A stretch of DNA of 64,000 bases from Chitinophagaceae bacterium (GCA_025449935.1 JANWIJ010000082.1:36613-100612); one strand, 5' to 3'. Counted from the stretch's first letter, positions 19,083 through 27,502 are shown. The notes: a model not told the origin generated them from the letters alone. Made by a program: numbers and translations.

Positions 19083-20279
19083 ATGATACCGGCCATCCGC
19101 AAAGCTTACAACAGCGCATTTACAACGGAAAAATATGAGGCCTTTTTAAAAGAACTTCACGCTGCACACCGGGATGCGCTTGACTTCCGTGTTGCAGAAA
19201 CTCCCATCTTTGTTCCGAAGGATTTTACAGACAAAATGCTGGATGCCTGTGAAAGCATTATCAACATCATTGTCGACCCATCCTTCAAGGAACTTACCAA
19301 AAATGCGATTCCCCGGAACTGGCAGGTACCTGGTGAAAACGATCATACTCATTTTATTGCCTTTGACTTTGGTATTTGTATTAATGACAGCGGCGGGTAT
19401 GAGCCACAACTGATCGAAATGCAGGGGTTTCCTTCCCTGTTTGCCTATGAAGTATTGCTGGATGATGTATTCAGGCATCATTTCCCGGTGGCGGACAATT
19501 TTTCCTGTTACCTGGGTGATTATGACCGGGAAAGCTATATCCGGGCAATGAAAGATATCATTATAGCGGGCCATGACCCGGAAAATGTAATCCTGCTGGA
19601 AATATTCCCCAAAAAACAAAAAACAAGGATCGATTTTTTTTGTACGGAAGATTACCTGGGTATCAGGATGGTTTGCCTGACGGAGCTGATAAGGGAAGGT
19701 AACAAACTGTTTTACCTGCTTGATGGCCAGAAGACTGCGGTGAAGAGAATTTACAACCGTGTCATCTTTGATGACCTGGAACAACAGAGTCCGGAAGTGC
19801 AGGAAAAAGGAAAAATTTTCTTTGAACCCCTGGAGGTGGAATGGTGCCCGCACCCAAACTGGTTTTACAGGATCAGCAAATACACGCTCCCGCTGATCCG
19901 GCATCCCTATGTGCCACAAACGTTTTATTTAAATGAAGTAAAACAAATACCCGCTGACCTCGAAAATTATGTATTAAAGCCGTTGTTCTCTTTCGCAGGG
20001 CAGGGCGTGGTCATTGACGTGACGCGGCAGGATATAGACAAAGTAAAAGACCCGGAAAACTGGATCCTGCAGCGGAAAGTAAAATATGCAGAAGTAATTA
20101 ATACCCCGGATGTGCCGGCCAAGGCCGAGATAAGGCTATTCTATTTCTGGAAAGACGGTGAAGCGAGACCTGTCGCGACCAATAACCTGGGAAGGCTGAG
20201 CAAGGGAAAAATGATCGGTGTTCGTTATAACAAAGACAAAGAATGGGTGGGTGGAAGTTTTTGTTATTTTGAGAAATAA
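19083..20279 (+). CDS. ATP-grasp-like protein of unknown specificity
   Basis: A 398-aa cytoplasmic protein without a name I recognise. The C-terminal half reads like an ATP-grasp fold: YVLKPLFSFAGQGVVIDV resembles the Lys/Gly-rich ATP-binding loop, WILQRKVKYAEVI the hinge, and AEIRLFYFWKDGEARPVATN the metal-binding strands. The N-terminal half contains FIAFDFGICINDSGGYEPQLIEMQGFPSL, a pattern also seen in circularly permuted ATP-grasp proteins such as glutathionylspermidine-synthase relatives. The start was set at ATG 19083 (MIPAIRKAYN); TTG at 19068 is an alternative. It lies between the amidotransferase and cupin genes (17 bp to the latter) and is probably co-transcribed with both. An amide-forming ligase is the best guess. 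Confidence 0.6.
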   Translation: MIPAIRKAYNSAFTTEKYEAFLKELHAAHRDALDFRVAETPIFVPKDFTDKMLDACESIINIIVDPSFKELTKNAIPRNWQVPGENDHTHFIAFDFGICINDSGGYEPQLIEMQGFPSLFAYEVLLDDVFRHHFPVADNFSCYLGDYDRESYIRAMKDIIIAGHDPENVILLEIFPKKQKTRIDFFCTEDYLGIRMVCLTELIREGNKLFYLLDGQKTAVKRIYNRVIFDDLEQQSPEVQEKGKIFFEPLEVEWCPHPNWFYRISKYTLPLIRHPYVPQTFYLNEVKQIPADLENYVLKPLFSFAGQGVVIDVTRQDIDKVKDPENWILQRKVKYAEVINTPDVPAKAEIRLFYFWKDGEARPVATNNLGRLSKGKMIGVRYNKDKEWVGGSFCYFEK

Positions 20280-20296
20280 TTTGAACCAATTATTGT

Positions 20297-20611
20297 ATGC
20301 AACAAATTAAAAATATCAGTCCCAAAGAACTGGTACCCGGTATCACGGGATATTACGCCCATGCTAACAGCATGACCTTTGGTTATGTTGAATTAAGAGC
20401 GGGGAGCAGCATACCCACGCACCAGCATGTGCACGAACAGATCACTTATATTTTAGAGGGAGAGCTGGATATGGTGATCGGCGGCGAAGCTTGTTTACTG
20501 ACAGCCGGTATGTATCATGTCATAACTTCCAATACGCCTCATTCAGCTATTGCGAAAACAGCCTGTAAGGTCATTGATGCCTTCAGCCCGGCACGGGACG
20601 ATTATAAATAA
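20297..20611 (+). CDS. Cupin-domain protein
   Basis: A 104-aa single-domain cupin. The first cupin motif is THQHVHEQITYILEGELD, supplying His, His and Glu for a metal, and the second is GMYHVITSNTPHSAIA with a further His. Small cupins of this kind can be metal-dependent isomerases, dioxygenases or sensors; nothing here decides between them. It follows the ATP-grasp-like gene by 17 bp and precedes the outer-membrane protein gene by 2 bp, so it is clearly part of the same transcript. The start is the only Met near the N-terminus. Confidence 0.85.
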   Translation: MQQIKNISPKELVPGITGYYAHANSMTFGYVELRAGSSIPTHQHVHEQITYILEGELDMVIGGEACLLTAGMYHVITSNTPHSAIAKTACKVIDAFSPARDDYK

Positions 20612-20613
20612 TC

Positions 20614-21402
20614 ATGGGGATGATAAGACAGCTGCTTATTTTATTTTCCAGTTATGCCCACCTGGCAAGCTATGCACAGGCTGATAACGAAATACAGGTT
20701 TACGCTTCGCCAACGATCCAGCATCAATGGACCATATTTGAATTGCATTCCAATTATACATTCAAGGGAAGTAAACTGCTCACCGTTCCCCGTTCAGCCA
20801 AATGGACCAATGAAACCCTGGAGATCACGCATGGTTTTGGAAAGAATTTTGAAATTGGCTTTTACACATTCACCGGGGTTGCACCCGGCGGCGGTTTTCA
20901 ATATTTGGGCAACCAGGTAAGACCAAGGATCACGGTACCCGAGTCATGGAAATGGAATATGGGCGCCAGCCTTTCCCTCGAGTTCGGTTTTTTCAGGCCG
21001 GATGATACAAGCCAATTTTGCTGGCAGGGTGAACTTCGTCCTATCATAGATAAAACACTCAGGAACTGGTATTTTTCGTTTAACCCGAATTTAGACTTTG
21101 TAATATCGGGGCCGGAAAAAGGGGTGGGTATATCGCCCCAGTTTAAGACCGTATATACAATCAATCAAAAACTGGGGTTGGGGATTGAATATTATGGCAG
21201 CCTGGGTTCATTCAAAAGAGTATTACCGGGCAACCTGCAGGAACACCTGGCCGGCCCGGTGATCGACCTTTATCTTCATCCTATGTGGGAGATCAATGGT
21301 GGTTTTTTATTTGGTTTGACTGAAAATACAAACCAGCGGGTTCTCAAGCTGCTGTTGGGCAGGAGAATAGCCGGCAGGGCAAAAGAAAAAACTCAAAAAT
21401 AG
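20614..21402 (+). CDS. Small outer-membrane beta-barrel protein
   Basis: A 262-aa exported protein with an N-terminal signal peptide ending near ASYAQA. It is rich in alternating hydrophobic and aromatic strands (NFEIGFYTFTGV, WNMGASLSLEFGFF, WYFSFNPNLDFVI, LGLGIEYYGSLG), as expected for an outer-membrane barrel of about ten or more strands. I do not recognise the specific family; distant similarity to the transporter-like barrels of the phenol-degradation MetA type is possible. It begins 2 bp after the cupin gene, so it belongs to the same operon and may let the product or a precursor cross the outer membrane. Its 3' end overlaps the convergent porin gene by 10 bp. Confidence 0.6.
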   Translation: MGMIRQLLILFSSYAHLASYAQADNEIQVYASPTIQHQWTIFELHSNYTFKGSKLLTVPRSAKWTNETLEITHGFGKNFEIGFYTFTGVAPGGGFQYLGNQVRPRITVPESWKWNMGASLSLEFGFFRPDDTSQFCWQGELRPIIDKTLRNWYFSFNPNLDFVISGPEKGVGISPQFKTVYTINQKLGLGIEYYGSLGSFKRVLPGNLQEHLAGPVIDLYLHPMWEINGGFLFGLTENTNQRVLKLLLGRRIAGRAKEKTQK

Positions 21403-22622
21403 GTGGCGATACCAAATTGGAAACCCGCGAGCTTTGAAGCCGGATTTCCCAGGATATCTTTTTGCCAGTTGTACCGGTAGTTTAACCGCAGGACAGTTTG
21501 CGCTCCCGGCCTCCAGCTGATCGCCGGAACAAGGGAGAAAATATCATCAGCAATGTTGGACCCGGTAGCCGAAAATTTTCCTTTATTCCAGTCAACATAC
21601 TCTAACCGCAGGGCAACATTGATCACTGATTTCTCAAATCCGAAAACCGGTTTTTTGAACACAGGCTGCACAAGATCAATAAAACCACCCTGCTGTTTTT
21701 CCCCAAACTGTTCCGAATACGTATCAGGAACATCCACCTTAACCCAGGCCCATTCGCCATTGACAACCGTTTTTGTTTTTGAAACCGTTGTATTAAAGTC
21801 AATAGCAAAAACATTCACTCTTCTTTTTTTATCCAGCCGCAAACCATCTTCCTGGTATTTATTATACACCCCCCCCATATAAGAAAGACCCAGTTCCCCT
21901 GCTTTATTATTTCTTAACGCTACTTTACCGGTGACAAGGGGACTGCCGTTAAAACTTTCTTCAAAGCGGTCGGGGTTTTCCTTGGTGGCCGGAAGAAAAG
22001 TTTTGTTCTCCCCATTGGCAATAACCCGGTCATCAAAACCATTGGTCAGGTAAACTTCATAAGCATATACCCAGTCCTTCCGGTATTGCTTCCCATAAAG
22101 GCCAAACCCGACATTACTGAAAGTGGCCGGTAACATTTGCGTAGCAGAAAGCGGCCGGTCAACAAATTCCCACTTTGGACCGTCATGGTTTTGATTAAAC
22201 GCGCCTATAGGATTCATAACGATACCGCCGCGGAAATTCAAAAGGGGGTTAAATTCAATATCCACCGAAGCAAACTCAATATTGATTTCCTTGGTGCCGT
22301 CTTCAAACTCAATCTCGCTTAGAAACTTAATCCGGTTGGCGATGGAAGAAGAGACAAACAACGTGAGCCTTCTCATCTGGAACTGGTGACCTTCTGTTAC
22401 ACCGTCCTGCTGCAGGTACTGGTAGTTGGCTTCCGCGTATCCGCCAAGTGCCACCGGCAACTTCCCAGCCTGGAGGAAAGGACGATTGTATACAGCATCC
22501 ATATTCAATTGCGGCTTGCTGGTATCCTGCGGAATCCGCCGGAGCAACGAAGGATCAACCTGCGCAGTTACTGTAGAAGTAACCCAACAAAAAAAGAAAA
22601 TGAATAAGTATATTTTTTTCAT
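21393..22622 (-). CDS. Phosphate-selective-porin-like outer-membrane protein
   Basis: A 409-aa porin of the OprO/OprP-like type. A signal peptide (ending TVTAQ) is followed by GYAEANYQYLQQDG and FQMRRLTLFVSSSIANRIKFLSEIEFE, the beginning of the barrel that is typical of Bacteroidota porins of this group. The protein ends in an aromatic residue (FQFGIATYF), as outer-membrane barrels do. It is the last gene of a three-gene operon; its start overlaps the Rieske gene by 4 bp, which implies translational coupling. Its task may be to admit a metal or anion used by the redox proteins upstream, but that is inference. Confidence 0.8.
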   Translation of the reverse strand: MKKIYLFIFFFCWVTSTVTAQVDPSLLRRIPQDTSKPQLNMDAVYNRPFLQAGKLPVALGGYAEANYQYLQQDGVTEGHQFQMRRLTLFVSSSIANRIKFLSEIEFEDGTKEINIEFASVDIEFNPLLNFRGGIVMNPIGAFNQNHDGPKWEFVDRPLSATQMLPATFSNVGFGLYGKQYRKDWVYAYEVYLTNGFDDRVIANGENKTFLPATKENPDRFEESFNGSPLVTGKVALRNNKAGELGLSYMGGVYNKYQEDGLRLDKKRRVNVFAIDFNTTVSKTKTVVNGEWAWVKVDVPDTYSEQFGEKQQGGFIDLVQPVFKKPVFGFEKSVINVALRLEYVDWNKGKFSATGSNIADDIFSLVPAISWRPGAQTVLRLNYRYNWQKDILGNPASKLAGFQFGIATYF

Positions 22623-23065
22623 ATAGCTCTGAGGTCAATAAATAATTGATTGCCGGCAACCGATACCGGGAAATTCCGGAGATTCCTGTCTGCCGGGCCC
22701 GTCTTTACCGTGCCTTTGCTATTAAACTCGCTGCCATGTGCGGTACATTGCAGGTAATCACCCGATACCTGTAATTCAGCACCCTGGTGCGTGCATTTCA
22801 TCCACAAAGCTGAATACTCGTTTTCACTGAACCGGTATACACATACAGGATACTGCAAGGCTTCATTCCTGATAATAATAAATGGACGGTAGGCGGTTTT
22901 CCCCTGCTGCCTGGTCACGAATTCATTTATATCAATTGTCAATCCGTCTTTTCCCAGCGTACCACTGATATAACGGGTGGCTGTACAGGATGATAATACA
23001 GCCGTCACACCGGTTGCGGATAAACAGGCCGTGCAGCTGTTTCTTATAAACTTTCTTCTGTCCAT
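22619..23065 (-). CDS. Rieske [2Fe-2S] protein, Tat-exported lipoprotein
   Basis: A 148-aa protein with a single Rieske domain. The cluster ligands are visible as Cys91 and His93 in CTHQGAEL and Cys107 and His110 in CTAHGSEF. The N-terminus (MDRRKFIRNS) is a twin-arginine signal, and LSSC (Cys27) is a lipobox, so the folded iron-sulfur protein should be exported and lipid-anchored in the envelope. It lies 2 bp downstream of a di-haem oxidoreductase gene and overlaps the porin gene by 4 bp. No cytochrome b is present, so it is not a bc1-complex component; it is likely to pass electrons to or from the di-haem partner. Confidence 0.9.
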   Translation of the reverse strand: MDRRKFIRNSCTACLSATGVTAVLSSCTATRYISGTLGKDGLTIDINEFVTRQQGKTAYRPFIIIRNEALQYPVCVYRFSENEYSALWMKCTHQGAELQVSGDYLQCTAHGSEFNSKGTVKTGPADRNLRNFPVSVAGNQLFIDLRAI

Positions 23066-23067
23066 TC

Positions 23068-24255
23068 TTAAAGTGATTCCAGGAATTTTATGAGCCGGGC
23101 TTTGTCAGCGGGTGCTAATTGCTGGAAATTATTTTTGCTCTGGGAGCCTTCTCCCGCATGCAGCGTGATGGCTTCTTCAATGCTCCTGGCCCGGCCGTCA
23201 TGTAATAAAAAATATTGCCCACCCTGCGAATTTTTTGAAAGGCCCAATCCCCACAGGGCGGGTGTTTTCCATTCAGCGGTTGCAGCAGAACCTTCGGTGT
23301 ACCCGTCATTCAACCCGGGTCCCATGTCGTGAAGCAACATATCAGTATAGGGAAAAAAGGTTCTATTGGATAATGCAGCAACCGGAGAGAATCCCGTAGT
23401 TAGCTGAGGGGTGTGGCAATTACCGCAGCCTGTATTTAAAAAGACCTGGCGCCCGCTTTGTATATCAGCGTCCTGCTGGTTTCGCTGAACCGGAGGTTTC
23501 AGTGTCTTTAAATAGAATACGACATCATTTACTATTTGGGTAGATACTTCCGGGTCGATCGGCAAACCGCTATAAGTATCATTCGGTTCGAATACAGATG
23601 CAATACCAATATCCTGGTTATACGCATTGGCCGTTTGCTGTAACAAATCATAGGCAGCGGCTTTCTTTCCAAAACGGCCCATGTATTTTCCATTTTGAAG
23701 CACGGAAGCTGGTCTCGGAACAGCATAAACAGGAATACTAAGCCAGTTGGGACGACCTGATATTCCATCCCCGTTTATGTCATTTTCATCGGATAACCCG
23801 GCTAGAACAGCATCCGGGACTGCATCTAATAAGCCGAGGCCGGTGTTGGCCGGCGGCATGAACTTAGCGAATGTGGCTCCTGCTGGTATTTGTTCCGGTT
23901 GAAAACCGGGAATGGCCCGGTGCTGTAATTGAGGTCCGCCAAGGTGCAGAAACTGGTTTCCTGTAACATCAGTTTGTCCGAACCGGGTAAGCATGGTAAA
24001 TGGATGTCCTTTCCCATCACCTGCATGGCAGCTCGCACAGGAAGTGGCCACAAATATTGGTCCCAGGCCATTGGCGGGTGTAAATACATCATCGTTAAAA
24101 GCTATATCTCCCCGGAGGAAAACCAGGTTTTGTTCAGCTGTCAATCCTTCGATGGGTCCATCCAGGATTTCATCATCACCGGGGGCACCCGGTAATAATT
24201 TCTGGCAGGCTACGATACCCGTTACCAGGAAAAAAATAATAAACAGTTTCTTCAT
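23068..24255 (-). CDS. Di-haem c oxidoreductase (COG3488 type), lipoprotein
   Basis: A 395-aa protein of the di-haem oxidoreductase family (PF06537; often labelled thiol oxidoreductase and related to MauG/CcpA). The lipobox IVAC (Cys17) indicates a lipoprotein. Two haem-binding motifs are present: CASCH (residues 73-77) and CGNCH (277-281). In other bacteria relatives are often found beside imelysin or iron-uptake genes. It is the first gene of the operon with the Rieske protein and the porin, and is preceded by a TATATTTG promoter element and a palindrome that may bind a metal-dependent repressor. No cytochrome c maturation genes are in the window. Confidence 0.88.
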   Translation of the reverse strand: MKKLFIIFFLVTGIVACQKLLPGAPGDDEILDGPIEGLTAEQNLVFLRGDIAFNDDVFTPANGLGPIFVATSCASCHAGDGKGHPFTMLTRFGQTDVTGNQFLHLGGPQLQHRAIPGFQPEQIPAGATFAKFMPPANTGLGLLDAVPDAVLAGLSDENDINGDGISGRPNWLSIPVYAVPRPASVLQNGKYMGRFGKKAAAYDLLQQTANAYNQDIGIASVFEPNDTYSGLPIDPEVSTQIVNDVVFYLKTLKPPVQRNQQDADIQSGRQVFLNTGCGNCHTPQLTTGFSPVAALSNRTFFPYTDMLLHDMGPGLNDGYTEGSAATAEWKTPALWGLGLSKNSQGGQYFLLHDGRARSIEEAITLHAGEGSQSKNNFQQLAPADKARLIKFLESL

Positions 24256-24275
24256 TATTCAGTTGTTCTAAATAA

Positions 24276-24297
24276 ATTTTTAGTCTTGTCTAAAAAT
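24276..24297. promoter_or_regulatory. Palindrome resembling a DtxR-family metal-regulator operator
   Basis: ATTTTTAG, a 6-bp centre (TCTTGT) and CTAAAAAT form an inverted repeat with perfect 8-bp arms. A further TTTAGTC half-site follows at 24301-24307. The arrangement TTTAG-N6-CTAAA is close in form to sites of DtxR/IdeR/MntR-type iron or manganese repressors. It overlaps the predicted transcription start of the di-haem operon, where a repressor would act. Confidence 0.45.
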
Positions 24298-24306
24298 ATA
24301 TTTAGT

Positions 24307-24314
24307 CAAATATA
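24307..24314 (-). promoter_or_regulatory. -7 element of the di-haem/Rieske/porin operon
   Basis: The minus strand reads TATATTTG, a full match to TAnnTTTG. No good TTG lies at the expected -33 distance, so the promoter may be weak or activator-dependent. Transcription would start near 24300, inside or next to the palindrome at 24276-24297. Confidence 0.45.
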
Positions 24315-24355
24315 AGAACTTTTTCATTCCGGCGGGAAAAAATCAGCTTCAATTG

Positions 24356-27082
24356 TCAGTAGGTGATAGTTATACCAGCTCCTATACCCATATCGCTGTC
24401 ATAATGCGTGGATAGGTTGAAATACTTGGTAAGAATATACCTGAAACCGGCCATATACTCTTTGTCTGTATTAATCATCCAATTAAACCGCAGCCGGGGC
24501 GAGACAGGAATATCTTCCCTTGATAATTGAAACCTGATTTTCCCATTTCCATCCACCCGGGCATCTGCTACTACCTGCATAGGCAATGTGTAGGCCACCC
24601 CTGCGATTACAGTTTTCCGGTTGTTTTTATTACTGGGTTGACCAAACCAATTTGTTTCTTCACCTCCGAAAATATTTTTGGGCCCTCCTTCCATTTTATA
24701 ATGATAATCAAACCCAATATAGGGGAACCACCATTGCATCCGGCCAAGATAACGTCCTGCCATTGTCTCACTTTCATACCCATGTTTATCATGATATCCC
24801 ACGTGCCATAGTGTACTCAATTTCCACCTGGTATTAGTCATCATGGCTTCCCCATCACTTCCATTGGTTTCAAGGCCAATTCTGCCCATAACGTGAAACA
24901 TCCGGTCATCCCTGAATAATATACGCTGTGCCTGCTTTGGGTCGGCAATATCAGGATTGGCTGGAGAATTTTCATACCGGAATACCCGGCCCATGCCGCT
25001 CATCATGTGATAAAGTATGTGGCAGTGAAAAAACCAGTCCCCGCTTTCCGTAGCAGCGAATTCAATGGTGTCCTTTTCCATAGGCATGATGTCGATTATA
25101 TTTTTAAGAGGGGCATACTCACCTTGCCCGTTCAGTACCCTGAAATCATGCCCGTGCAGGTGCATTGGATGACGCATCATGCTATTATTGAAAATGATAA
25201 TTCTTAAATTTTCTCCCTTCCTGATTAAAATCCTGTCGCTTTCAGAAACTGTTTTATTATCTAGTGTCCATACATAACGGTTCATGTTTCCTGTCAAATC
25301 AAATTTTAGTTCTTTTAATGGCCCGGCAGGTAAGGTTGTTTTTTCAGGGGCGCGCAACATCATGTAGTTTAAGGTAATAATATCAGGGGTTTCACTGGTC
25401 TTACTCATACCTGTCAAACCGTGGTCATCAGGCCCATGTATTTTGTGCATGTTATCGCCCTGCATCGTATCAGTATGGCCCGCCACACCCCTTGATTTTT
25501 CTTCTCCTGTAATTTCCGGGTACATCACTGTGTTCATATCCATGACCTGGTTTTGCATTTTCATGCCATCCATGTCTATTATGTTACCCCTCATGTCCAT
25601 CATGCCATTCATCATTTTCATGCCGGCAAAATATTTTAAACGGGGCAAAGGAGAAGCAGATTGTTTAATTCCTTTTCCAAGCCACAACGACGCTGATTTT
25701 GTTCTGTCTTCTGAAGTCGCCAAAAATTCGAATGCGGCACTGTCGGTCGGCACGGTAAGAACTACATCGTAGGTTTCAGACACTGCAATGATCAACCTGT
25801 CAACTTCGACTGGCTCCAAATCATTTCCATCGCTGGCTACCACCGTTATCTTGCCACCTGCCCAGGTAAGCCAGAAATAGGAAGAAGCACCTGCATTAGC
25901 AATACGCAACCTGACCTTATCTCCACCCTTAAACTGAGGCTGTTCGAACTGGTTTTTCCCGTTAATCAGAAATTTATCATAATAGACATCGCTTACATCC
26001 ATAGCATTCATCCGTTTCCATTCATTGATCAATTTAGTTTTAAAACGCCCCTTTTTTATTGCTTCAGTATAACTTTGGGTACTTCCTTTTTGTATGGCAA
26101 ACCAATCCGTAGCTGCATGAAGACTGCGGTGAACTTCTCCGGGTTTCATATCCGTCCATTCACTCAATATGACAGGAATGGTAACTATATCCCATTCTTC
26201 TCTCTTATTCATAATAAACGCACCATACATCCCGATCTGTTCCTGTAACTGTGTGTGGCTGTGATACCAGTGTGTGCCATGCTGGATAATCGGGAATTTG
26301 TATAAATAAGTCGCGCCTGGCTTTATGGGCATCTGTGTCAGGCCAGGTACACCATCAAACCGGTTGGGTAAAAACAGTCCATGCCAGTGCAGCGATGTTT
26401 CCTCTCTTAATCTATTGTGTACATATATCTCTGCCGTGTCACCTTCCGTAAATGTTAAAGTCGGCATGGGAATTTGTCCATTTACTGCTATAGCTCTTTT
26501 TGATTTTCCTGAAAAATTCACCATCGTATCCGCTATGTATAAATCGTACCGAACGGTGCGTGGGGGGATTTTATTTACCGTGGTTTTGATTGGACCCAGG
26601 TTTACCTTTGCCTTTTTTCTATTCTCCAGGACAGGATTGAGATCTCCACTATCGACCGGGTTCATGTTCAAGTCATCCGCCTTTGACTCTGGTTTTTCTT
26701 CTACCAATTTCATTCCGCACTTTGGACAATTGCCTGGTTTATCACTTTTTACTTCCGGGTGCATGGGGCAAGTGTAACCGACAGTATCTATTGGTTTATT
26801 TGGAAACACCTGCAGGCTGTCTTTTATATTGCTGCTGTCCTTACTGACTGCTTTTGGCGGTTTCGTATTCACGGGCGTTACCACGGGCTTTTTCTTAACA
26901 GCCGGTTTATTAACCGTCTTTGGTTTCTCCTTCACCAGTTTCATTCCACACTTGGGGCAATTTCCTGGTTTTGTGGCATGTATTTCAGGATGCATCGGAC
27001 AGGTGTAGGTTACTGTTTGGGCAGGAACTGAGGACCAGGTTAACAATCCAATGACGACTAAAAACATTCTTAACGTTATCAT
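24356..27082 (-). CDS. Multicopper oxidase with two metal-binding modules and a CopB-like tail
   Basis: A 908-aa exported protein. Residues 1-22 are a signal peptide. Two copies of the short heavy-metal-binding domain with CPMHPE and CPKCGMKLV lie at about 27-50 and 104-127. Residues 170-710 form a laccase-like multicopper oxidase; the copper ligands are visible as HWHG (232-235), HSH (274-276), HPMHLHGH (638-645) and HCHILYH (686-692). A Met-rich stretch at about 488-520, as in CopA/CueO, probably binds Cu(I). The last 165 residues (from about 745: YHDKHGYESETMAGRYLGR) resemble the outer-membrane protein CopB. Likely role: oxidation and sequestration of periplasmic copper. It is the last gene of the copper operon and much longer than an ordinary CopA. 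Confidence 0.88.
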   Translation of the reverse strand: MITLRMFLVVIGLLTWSSVPAQTVTYTCPMHPEIHATKPGNCPKCGMKLVKEKPKTVNKPAVKKKPVVTPVNTKPPKAVSKDSSNIKDSLQVFPNKPIDTVGYTCPMHPEVKSDKPGNCPKCGMKLVEEKPESKADDLNMNPVDSGDLNPVLENRKKAKVNLGPIKTTVNKIPPRTVRYDLYIADTMVNFSGKSKRAIAVNGQIPMPTLTFTEGDTAEIYVHNRLREETSLHWHGLFLPNRFDGVPGLTQMPIKPGATYLYKFPIIQHGTHWYHSHTQLQEQIGMYGAFIMNKREEWDIVTIPVILSEWTDMKPGEVHRSLHAATDWFAIQKGSTQSYTEAIKKGRFKTKLINEWKRMNAMDVSDVYYDKFLINGKNQFEQPQFKGGDKVRLRIANAGASSYFWLTWAGGKITVVASDGNDLEPVEVDRLIIAVSETYDVVLTVPTDSAAFEFLATSEDRTKSASLWLGKGIKQSASPLPRLKYFAGMKMMNGMMDMRGNIIDMDGMKMQNQVMDMNTVMYPEITGEEKSRGVAGHTDTMQGDNMHKIHGPDDHGLTGMSKTSETPDIITLNYMMLRAPEKTTLPAGPLKELKFDLTGNMNRYVWTLDNKTVSESDRILIRKGENLRIIIFNNSMMRHPMHLHGHDFRVLNGQGEYAPLKNIIDIMPMEKDTIEFAATESGDWFFHCHILYHMMSGMGRVFRYENSPANPDIADPKQAQRILFRDDRMFHVMGRIGLETNGSDGEAMMTNTRWKLSTLWHVGYHDKHGYESETMAGRYLGRMQWWFPYIGFDYHYKMEGGPKNIFGGEETNWFGQPSNKNNRKTVIAGVAYTLPMQVVADARVDGNGKIRFQLSREDIPVSPRLRFNWMINTDKEYMAGFRYILTKYFNLSTHYDSDMGIGAGITITY

Positions 27083-27177
27083 TTTCTCTTTTTTGTGCTG
27101 TACAGTAAACTTCCCACTGCGGTTGATGTGAGTTCACTGCCCGTGTTTTCTGTTCAGTCCTGCCGGGTAGACTGGCC

Positions 27178-27417
27178 CTACTCCTTCCCGGCAAGTTCAG
27201 TAAGTTCCATATTACATTTTGGACACCTATCACCTTTCTTCCCTGTTACTTCGGGGTGCATCGGGCAGGCGTACAATTTTTCAGGTGTGGCAACTTCTTC
27301 AGTTTTTGTTTTTGTTTCTGTTTCTTTTGCTTTTGTTTCCTTTGCCTTTTCCTTGTTTGAATTGCAGGCAGTTAATGCAACTGATAATGACAGCGCGGAA
27401 AGAAGTATATATTTCAT
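27178..27417 (-). CDS. Small heavy-metal-binding-domain lipoprotein
   Basis: A 79-aa lipoprotein. The lipobox is LTAC (Cys18), followed by a low-complexity Lys/Glu/Thr linker (KAKETKAKETETKTKTEE) and one heavy-metal-binding domain with YACPMHPEVTG and CPKCNMEL. The domain is the same as the two at the N-terminus of the multicopper oxidase 95 bp downstream. A periplasm-facing copper-binding or copper-delivering protein is likely. The linker would hold the domain away from the membrane. Confidence 0.85.
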   Translation of the reverse strand: MKYILLSALSLSVALTACNSNKEKAKETKAKETETKTKTEEVATPEKLYACPMHPEVTGKKGDRCPKCNMELTELAGKE

Positions 27418-27502
27418 TTGACCATATTTTCAGGTTCAGTAACAGTAAGACCCAACGGTTTTTGTGCGATGGGTACAACCCCATCTTTTCAATGCCCCAG
27501 CC

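Noticed and set aside
19146..19919. A 257-codon open frame on the minus strand
   Set aside because: It lies wholly antisense to the ATP-grasp-like gene, shows no recognisable domain, and the plus-strand frame has a sensible protein with conserved-looking motifs.
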